Of a stretch of 19,402 bases of DNA, positions 14,682 through 19,402 are shown piece by piece. The DNA is from DAMCZI01 sp032095175 (GTDB lineage: Bacteria; Bacillota; Clostridia; Clostridiales; Caloramatoraceae). The DNA lies in contig DAMCZI010000065.1 in assembly GCA_032095175.1 (NCBI GenBank), positions 1 through 19,402 of the forward strand, in the 5' to 3' direction. Numbering within the stretch: the first letter of the stretch is position 1; each line of letters opens with the position of its first letter. The translations under genes and the position numbers were made by a program. A model generated the notes under the pieces. That model made no database searches. It was not told the origin of the DNA and worked only from the letters and a program-made list of their open reading frames with translations.

Positions 14682-16850
14682 TTAATCCTGGGGTTCTTCA
14701 AGCATAACTCTTACTTCCCTATTCTTTTCAGCCTCTGTTCCTGGTTCAACATCCTGGGAGACAACAATACCATCCCCCATGAAGGATATTTTAATACCAA
14801 GAGAATTAGCAAGCTCTGTTACTTCCTTCTTGGTCATTCCAGTAAAGTCTGGCACCGCTATCTTTTTATTCTTATTTTCTTCAAGTCCAAGGTACAGAGT
14901 TATCTTTGTATTTTCTCTCACAGATACACCAGGCTTTGGACTCATATCATATATTATATTACCATTTCCGTTAACTTCATAGGATAATTTGCTCTTTGCA
15001 AGAGTTTTTTGCGAATCCTGAACGGATAATCCTCTTATTTCTGGTACTATAGTTTCCTTTATAACCTTTGGATTTTTTAAATCCGCTGCATCTGGTTGAA
15101 TATCTAAGTATCTGAAAACATCTTGGAATATCCCCTTTGCAATTGGTGCCGCAGTACTTCCTGAATAATAGTTTGATGGATCCGGTTCATCAATTGATAC
15201 CATTATTGCAAGTCTTGGGTCTGGACATGGAGCCATTGCAGCGAAGGAGGAAACATATCTTCCATATACATATTTCCCATTTACTACCTTCTGTGCTGTT
15301 CCTGTCTTTCCACCGATATGATATCCTTCTATATAGGATTTCTTACCTGCACCAAGGGTTACAACATCCTCCAACATTGGTCTTAGCTTTTTAGACGTTG
15401 CTTCTGATATTACCTGTTTTACTACCTTAGGAGCTATATCTCTTATAACTGAAGTATTCCCATCATCATCTGTATATAAAACCTTCTTAACAAGATGAGG
15501 TTCTGTCATTTTTCCATCATTTGCAACTGCACACAACGCAGCCATATATTGAACCATAGTTACCGCAATACCCTGACCAAAGGACGTATTTGCCAATTCT
15601 ACAGGACCAACCCTTTGTATAGGTATAAGTATGCCCTTCTCTTCACCAGGGTAATCTATGTTTGTTCTCTTTCCAAAACCAAATTTATTAAAATACTTAT
15701 AAAGCCCTTCTTTTTTAAGCTTCTCACCAAGTTCCATAAACCCTACATTGCATGAGTTTTGAAGGATCTGTGATATGGTTTGTGTTCCATGTCCAGAAGT
15801 TTTCCAACATTTTATCCTATTTTTCCCGATCATTTTGTAACCATGGCAAACAAACCTAGTTGAATCATTAACAAGATCCTCTTCCAATGCAGCAGCTGCT
15901 GTTATAATCTTTAAAACTGATCCAGGCTCAAAGTTTTCATTTACAGCCCTGTTTTTCCAAAGCTTTATTGCTTCTTCTGTAGAACCTTGTACAGGATTAT
16001 TAGGATCATAATCCGGCTTGTTAACCATAGCAAGTATCTCTCCCGTTCTAGTATCCATTACAACTGCTGATATACGTTTTGCCTTGGTATCAATCATGCC
16101 TTTTTCTACTGCTTTTTCAGTAAAGTATTGTATTGATTCATCAATAGTAAGTACTAAATCATAACCATTTCTCGGCGGAACATATGTAGAAAGATTATAT
16201 GGAAGCTCCCTGTGATAGGCATCTGTTTCTCCAACAAATCGCCCAGGGATGCCCTTTAATTCATTGTTATATTGGTACTCAAGTCCTGCTCTTCCATTTC
16301 CATCAACATCAGTATTTCCAAGTACTTGTGATAAAAGACTTCCATTTGTATAATACCTCTTTGTATCTTCAGTTAGAACTATTCCAGGCAGTTTCAATTC
16401 CCTTATTTTATTAGCCTGCTCTCTCTCAATTCTTCTAGCAATAGTTACACTTGCCATTGGAGCACCGCTTTTTAACTTCTTATTTAGTTTTACAACTAAA
16501 TCCTCTTCTTTTAAATTCAATATTGGAGCAAGTTTACTTGCTATTTCCTTTTTTGTTGTTTTCTTATCCTTTTCCGCCTCATTTATTTCCTTTAAAAGAG
16601 CATCTACCCTTTCAACATTACCACTTACCGCAAGTGGATTCATATTTCTATCCAGTATTTTTCCTCTTTTAGCTGCTATAGTTGTATCACTTGTCCATTG
16701 ATCCTTTGCCCACTGCTGCAGTTGGGGTGAACGTACAATTTGAATCCATGCATATCTTCCAACTATAACTGCCTGTACGAAGAATATAATCAACAATATG
16801 CTTACAATTCTTTTTCTGACAGTAATATTTGTCTTAGGCTCCAAGCTCAA
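14682..16850 (-). CDS. Class B penicillin-binding protein with two PASTA domains (SpoVD/PBP2B type)
   Basis: A septal D,D-transpeptidase that cross-links peptidoglycan beside the SEDS polymerase. The 722-residue protein has a short basic N-terminus, one membrane segment (about 15-33), the dimerisation domain with RGKILDRNMNPLA, then the transpeptidase domain with Ser311-Val-Leu-Lys314, the SCN motif (366-368) and KTGTAQ (515-520), and two PASTA domains (about 601-657 and 663-718). B. subtilis SpoVD has one PASTA and PBP2B two, so this architecture is closer to PBP2B, although clostridial homologues in this position are often called SpoVD. I leave the symbol open. The start is TTG at 16850, five bases after a run of seven G; no ATG fits. 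It follows ftsL closely. Confidence 0.95.
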   Translation of the reverse strand: MSLEPKTNITVRKRIVSILLIIFFVQAVIVGRYAWIQIVRSPQLQQWAKDQWTSDTTIAAKRGKILDRNMNPLAVSGNVERVDALLKEINEAEKDKKTTKKEIASKLAPILNLKEEDLVVKLNKKLKSGAPMASVTIARRIEREQANKIRELKLPGIVLTEDTKRYYTNGSLLSQVLGNTDVDGNGRAGLEYQYNNELKGIPGRFVGETDAYHRELPYNLSTYVPPRNGYDLVLTIDESIQYFTEKAVEKGMIDTKAKRISAVVMDTRTGEILAMVNKPDYDPNNPVQGSTEEAIKLWKNRAVNENFEPGSVLKIITAAAALEEDLVNDSTRFVCHGYKMIGKNRIKCWKTSGHGTQTISQILQNSCNVGFMELGEKLKKEGLYKYFNKFGFGKRTNIDYPGEEKGILIPIQRVGPVELANTSFGQGIAVTMVQYMAALCAVANDGKMTEPHLVKKVLYTDDDGNTSVIRDIAPKVVKQVISEATSKKLRPMLEDVVTLGAGKKSYIEGYHIGGKTGTAQKVVNGKYVYGRYVSSFAAMAPCPDPRLAIMVSIDEPDPSNYYSGSTAAPIAKGIFQDVFRYLDIQPDAADLKNPKVIKETIVPEIRGLSVQDSQKTLAKSKLSYEVNGNGNIIYDMSPKPGVSVRENTKITLYLGLEENKNKKIAVPDFTGMTKKEVTELANSLGIKISFMGDGIVVSQDVEPGTEAEKNREVRVMLEEPQD

Positions 16851-16861
16851 AAAATCCCCCC

Positions 16862-17338
16862 CTAATTTATAAATCCAAGAATTTTATGAAAAAACGAATT
16901 ACTATTGGTTGGGGCTTCTGCCTTTAAAGGTGTAAGGGGTTTTACATCAACATATACTAAGCTATTATTTTCTGGCATAACCATACCATATTGTCCTACT
17001 GCTGCTGTTTCTATACTTCTAATGTTATTTTGCTTTGCAATATCTACACTTATATTTTCATTTTGCTTCTGCATTTTACTTATATCAGATTTTATGCTTC
17101 TAATGTTATAAGTCATTTTTGTTATAGCTGCATATCTTGTAAGAATAACAAAAGAACAAATTGTTATAATTCCAATGCTAAACATAAGCTTTAGTTTATT
17201 TTTAACATTACTTTTCTTATTTTTCTGCTTAACAACTTTTTTTTCTTTTACAACCTTTGGCTCTAAATCATATGCAACACTACCATAAGTATAGTTCCCA
17301 TAATTTTTCTTATTTTTTTCCACTACCAATCTATTCAC
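16862..17338 (-). CDS. ftsL: FtsL-like divisome protein
   Basis: FtsL is a small bitopic protein that forms a coiled-coil complex with DivIC and DivIB. The 158-residue product has a long basic cytoplasmic tail (KKVVKQKNKKSNVKNKLK), one membrane segment (about 51-68, LMFSIGIITICSFVILTR) and an extracellular coiled coil (about 72-110, NIRSIKSDISKMQKQNENI), followed by the short GQYGMVMPE motif common in FtsL. Sequence conservation in this family is low, so position between rsmH and the PBP gene is an important part of the call. Start is GTG at 17338, seven bases after AAGGGG. Its stop codon overlaps the ribosome binding site of the PBP gene. Confidence 0.82.
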   Translation of the reverse strand: MNRLVVEKNKKNYGNYTYGSVAYDLEPKVVKEKKVVKQKNKKSNVKNKLKLMFSIGIITICSFVILTRYAAITKMTYNIRSIKSDISKMQKQNENISVDIAKQNNIRSIETAAVGQYGMVMPENNSLVYVDVKPLTPLKAEAPTNSNSFFHKILGFIN

Positions 17339-17428
17339 CCCTGTTCCCCTTTAGAACTTATTATTAGTTACTTAAAATGTGAATACTTTTAACCCTATTT
17401 ATGTTTATAAAATTGTTTCTCATATACT

Positions 17429-18364
17429 TCATATTTTTTCAGCTATTCTGAGTTTTGCACTTCTTGATCTTGGGTTATCTTCAAGCTCTATATCAGTTGG
17501 TGCAATAGGCTTTTTAGTAATTATTTTAATTTCAGGATGTTTATTGCATACACAAACTGGAAATTCAGGCGGACAAGTACATGGATTTTCCAGTTCCTTA
17601 TATACTTTCTTAACTATTCTATCTTCTAGTGAGTGGAAGGTTATAATGCACAATCTTCCTTCTGGTTTCAATGCACTAATACAATCTCTTACTGCATCTT
17701 CAAGTATTTCTAGTTCTCTGTTAACCTCTATCCTTATTGCCTGAAAAGTTCTTTTTGCCGGATGTGGTCCATCTCTTCTTGCTGATGCAGGTATTGCAGC
17801 CTTTATTATATCTACAAGCTGGAAAGTGCTTTTTATATCTTCCTTTTCTCTTTCCCTAACTATAAACTCTGCGATACGTGAAGCCCATTTTTCCTCACCA
17901 TATTCTCTTATTACCTTTTCTAAAGCCTCCTTTGAATATTCATTCACAACATCCATGGCTGAAAAATCTTCCTCCATGTTCATTCTCATATCCAATGGAG
18001 CATCATTCATATAACTGAATCCTCTCTCTGGTATATCCAATTGATGTGATGAAACTCCAAGGTCTAGGAGTATACCATCAATGCCATCAATTTCAAGGGA
18101 TTCAAGAACCTTTTTTATATTTTTAAAATTACTGTGTACAAATGTAACATTTTTAAAAGCTTCAAGCTTTTTCTTTGATGCCTCTAATGCATTTAAATCC
18201 TGGTCTATGCCAATATGCCTTCCTTTTATAGGATCAAGTCTTTTTACTATTTCATAGGAATGACCTGCTCCACCAAGGGTACCATCCACATAGATTCCGT
18301 CTTCTTTTATATTTAGTCCTTTTATACATTCATCAAGTAAAACAGATTTGTGTTTGAATTCCAT
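17429..18364 (-). CDS. rsmH: RsmH (MraW), 16S rRNA C1402 N4-methyltransferase
   Basis: RsmH uses S-adenosylmethionine to methylate N4 of C1402 in 16S rRNA at the ribosomal P site. The 311-residue protein is of normal length. It has the AdoMet motif DGTLGGAGHS (27-36), HIGIDQDLNAL (50-60), LLDLGVSSHQLDIPERGFSY, the inserted helical domain, RRDGPHPAKRTFQAIRIEVN and the late catalytic motif IITFHSLEDR. Cys262, Cys264, Cys271 and Cys273 form a CxC-x6-CxC pattern near the C-terminus that might bind a metal; this is inference. It is the second gene of the mraZ unit. The ribosome binding site (AGATGGTGA) is weaker than those of its neighbours. Confidence 0.97.
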   Translation of the reverse strand: MEFKHKSVLLDECIKGLNIKEDGIYVDGTLGGAGHSYEIVKRLDPIKGRHIGIDQDLNALEASKKKLEAFKNVTFVHSNFKNIKKVLESLEIDGIDGILLDLGVSSHQLDIPERGFSYMNDAPLDMRMNMEEDFSAMDVVNEYSKEALEKVIREYGEEKWASRIAEFIVREREKEDIKSTFQLVDIIKAAIPASARRDGPHPAKRTFQAIRIEVNRELEILEDAVRDCISALKPEGRLCIITFHSLEDRIVKKVYKELENPCTCPPEFPVCVCNKHPEIKIITKKPIAPTDIELEDNPRSRSAKLRIAEKI

Positions 18365-18447
18365 ACTATCACCATCTTTTGCTAAATATTCTTTTATTCA
18401 TTACTACATCTGCTGGAATTTTATCTGCAATTTAAAACCTTATGTTT

Positions 18448-18876
18448 TTATATTCCAAGTTCAGACATTCTTTCTGCAATTTCTTCAAAATCAATATTCT
18501 GCTCGTTGTAGTCAACCCATTTTTCTTTACTCCAAATTTCTACCCTTGTTGATACTCCTATACTTACTATATCCTTGTTGACACAACCATATTCTATTAG
18601 ATTTTGTGGTATTAGTGCTCTTCCCTGCTTATCAACATCTATTTCAGCTGCTCCAGAAAAGAAAAATCTTACGAAAGCTCTGGCATCCTTACTGGTTAAA
18701 GGCAGTTCCTTTAGCTTATTTTCTAGCTTCTGCCATTCTTCCTTTGGATATGCATAAAGGCAGCCATCCAGTCCTTTTGTTAAAACAAAACTGTTTCCTA
18801 GGCCCTCTCTAAATTTTGAGGGAATTATCATTCTATTTTTATTATCAAGGGAATGTTGATACTCTCCAATAAACAT
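18448..18876 (-). CDS. mraZ: MraZ, transcriptional regulator of the dcw operon
   Basis: MraZ is a DNA-binding protein that controls its own operon through direct repeats in the promoter. The 142-residue protein has two SpoVT/AbrB-like half-domains, each with a DxxxR element: DNKNRMIIPSKF (11-22) and DKQGRALIPQNL (82-93). The ATG at 18876 begins the conserved MFIGEYQHSLD. The ribosome binding site is poor (GGTGA), and the four operator repeats end only about 8 bases upstream, so MraZ binding could also affect early transcription and leader RNA. First gene of the division block. Confidence 0.97.
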   Translation of the reverse strand: MFIGEYQHSLDNKNRMIIPSKFREGLGNSFVLTKGLDGCLYAYPKEEWQKLENKLKELPLTSKDARAFVRFFFSGAAEIDVDKQGRALIPQNLIEYGCVNKDIVSIGVSTRVEIWSKEKWVDYNEQNIDFEEIAERMSELGI

Positions 18877-18884
18877 CTAATTCA

Positions 18885-18924
18885 CCACAACTTTACTCCA
18901 CTTTACTCCACTTTTAACCACATT
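18885..18924 (-). promoter_or_regulatory. MraZ operator: four tandem 10-bp repeats
   Basis: On the minus strand two exact AAAGTGGAGT units (18905-18914, 18895-18904) are flanked by AATGTGGTTA (18915-18924) and AAAGTTGTGG (18885-18894). Direct repeats with a GTGG/AAAGTG core at about one helical turn are the known form of MraZ operators in other bacteria. They lie between the predicted promoter and the mraZ start codon, as expected for autorepression. Confidence 0.85.
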
Positions 18925-18930
18925 AAATAT

Positions 18931-18957
18931 ATTCTATACCATTTTTAAAATTCCTGC
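18931..18957 (-). promoter_or_regulatory. Candidate mraZ promoter with sigma H-like elements
   Basis: On the minus strand GCAGGAATT (18949-18957) and AGAAT (18931-18935) are 13 bases apart, close to the sigma H consensus RWAGGAWWT-N14-HGAAT. The same bases can be read as a weak sigma A promoter (ATGGCA, 18 bases, TAGAAT). Transcription would start next to the MraZ repeats. The sigma factor is therefore undecided. Confidence 0.4.
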
Positions 18958-19060
18958 CATATTTTTTAAAATAATTATAAATTTCACTAAATTTTTTACG
19001 TTAATTTTAATTCAATTAAAAAAAGCGAATTCCCTTATAAAATATCCTAAATTCATTAAT

Positions 19061-19103
19061 ACTAAATACAAAGTAATAAAATTCTTACTTTATATATGGT
19101 TAT
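19061..19103. repeat. Hairpin element, copy 2, upstream of the small ORF
   Basis: TACAAAGTAA (19067-19076) and TTACTTTATATATGGTTAT (19085-19103) resemble copy 1 at 1252-1287, with a small indel in the loop and one base change in the right arm. The stem pairs 19070-19076 with 19085-19091 and continues outward with interruptions to 19061/19100. The same C-A position as in copy 1 interrupts the stem. It ends at the base before the GGAGGG ribosome binding site of the small ORF. Confidence 0.55.
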
Positions 19104-19115
19104 GGAGGGATGAAT

Positions 19116-19238
19116 ATGTTTAACAACACTTTGATGAGAAACTCAAATAAAAGTAAAATGATGATTGCCTTCCTACTTACCTGTATCTTTATGCGAGGAC
19201 TCCTATACGGTATGTATATAGGCAAAAAAATCAAATAA
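19116..19238 (+). CDS. Small single-pass membrane protein, unknown
   Basis: A 40-codon ORF, the only supportable gene on the plus strand. GGAGGG lies six bases before the ATG at 19116; an in-frame ATG at 19110 would touch that site. The product has a polar, basic start (NNTLMRNSNKSK), one hydrophobic segment (about 15-34, MMIAFLLTCIFMRGLLYG) and a basic end (GKKIK). It is divergent from mraZ and followed after 8 bases by a perfect 9-bp hairpin. I do not recognise a family. The good ribosome binding site and membrane profile support translation, but no homology was checked. Confidence 0.6.
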   Translation: MFNNTLMRNSNKSKMMIAFLLTCIFMRGLLYGMYIGKKIK

Positions 19239-19246
19239 TCCTCCCA

Positions 19247-19364
19247 AATCCCGGGCCTCCCCCGGGATTCACCCTAATCATCTCGTCCACAGTTTAGGGA
19301 AAATGCGTAGCATCCTAACTAGGTTTATCTGTAATAAACCGTGAAGATCAAGAAATATTGCTTC
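19247..19364. ncRNA. Candidate structured RNA or leader, right edge
   Basis: Four hairpins follow each other. H1 pairs 19247-19255 with 19261-19269, nine perfect pairs, G/C-rich, loop CCTCC, no T run after it. H2 pairs 19294-19298 with 19314-19318 and 19303-19306 with 19310-19313, with a GAAA bulge. H3 pairs 19322-19328 with 19334-19340 around CTGTA. H4 pairs 19343-19346 with 19361-19364 and 19349-19351 with 19358-19360, with an AT bulge. All pairs are Watson-Crick, so the strand is not indicated. No ORF is present. H1 may belong to the small ORF as a 3' hairpin. The rest probably continues beyond the window; the family is not recognised. Confidence 0.35.
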
Positions 19365-19402
19365 CGTCGACTACTCCGCTCGCAAAGAAGTTGTAAGATG
19401 TC

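Noticed and set aside
16862..17338. FtsL-like gene as DivIC
   Set aside because: DivIC is normally elsewhere in spore formers; position between rsmH and the PBP gene and the GQYGMVMPE tail fit FtsL better.
18885..18924. Tandem repeats read as a CRISPR or minisatellite
   Set aside because: Units are 10 bp without spacers and sit exactly where MraZ operators are expected.
1..19402. Mobile element, prophage or insertion sequence in the cluster
   Set aside because: No transposase, integrase, phage gene or terminal inverted repeats were seen. The gene content is core chromosomal.

Overview
The window reads as low-GC, endospore-forming Firmicutes DNA, most likely Clostridium sensu stricto. It is AT-rich, has strong GGAGG-type ribosome binding sites, a class-wide division and cell wall (dcw) gene order, and a spoIIGA-sigE-sigG block next to ftsAZ. 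Species cannot be named from the sequence alone. All recognised genes lie on the minus strand, so transcription runs from high to low coordinates; one small membrane-protein ORF at the right end is on the plus strand.

Layout in transcription order. (1) 18876-7020: mraZ, rsmH, ftsL-like, a two-PASTA class B PBP (SpoVD/PBP2B type), murE, murF, mraY, a SEDS gene (SpoVE/FtsW), divIB, and two DUF881 genes flanking sbp. MraZ operator repeats lie just upstream of mraZ. A terminator-like hairpin lies between the SEDS gene and divIB, and another at the end of the block. murD, murG, murB and murC are absent here. (2) 6765-4276: ftsA and ftsZ, preceded by their own control region with an exact Spo0A-box core and a 46-bp perfect palindrome, and ended by a textbook terminator. 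(3) 4032-2396: spoIIGA and sigE, overlapping by ATGA, behind a promoter with a 21-bp spacer like the Spo0A-activated spoIIG promoter. (4) 2280-1507: sigG behind a sigF/sigG-type promoter, ended by a terminator. (5) 1035-160: a YlmC/YmxH-family gene and nrdR, the latter with its own promoter.

Together the genes make peptidoglycan precursors (MurE, MurF, MraY), polymerise wall at the septum (SEDS protein plus class B PBP with FtsL and DivIB), build the Z ring (FtsA, FtsZ), and hand over to the sporulation programme: SpoIIGA processes pro-sigma E in the mother cell and sigma G acts in the forespore.

The parts not explained by genes are the two ends. Positions 1-159 and 19239-19402 carry no credible ORF and are visibly richer in G+C than the intergenic DNA around them. 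Both fold on inspection into successive helices: two 11-pair hairpins and one 5-pair hairpin on the left, four hairpins on the right. They are the best candidates for unrecognised structured RNAs, each possibly cut by the window edge. A related hairpin element also occurs twice, at 1242-1288 and 19061-19103, near the two ends.
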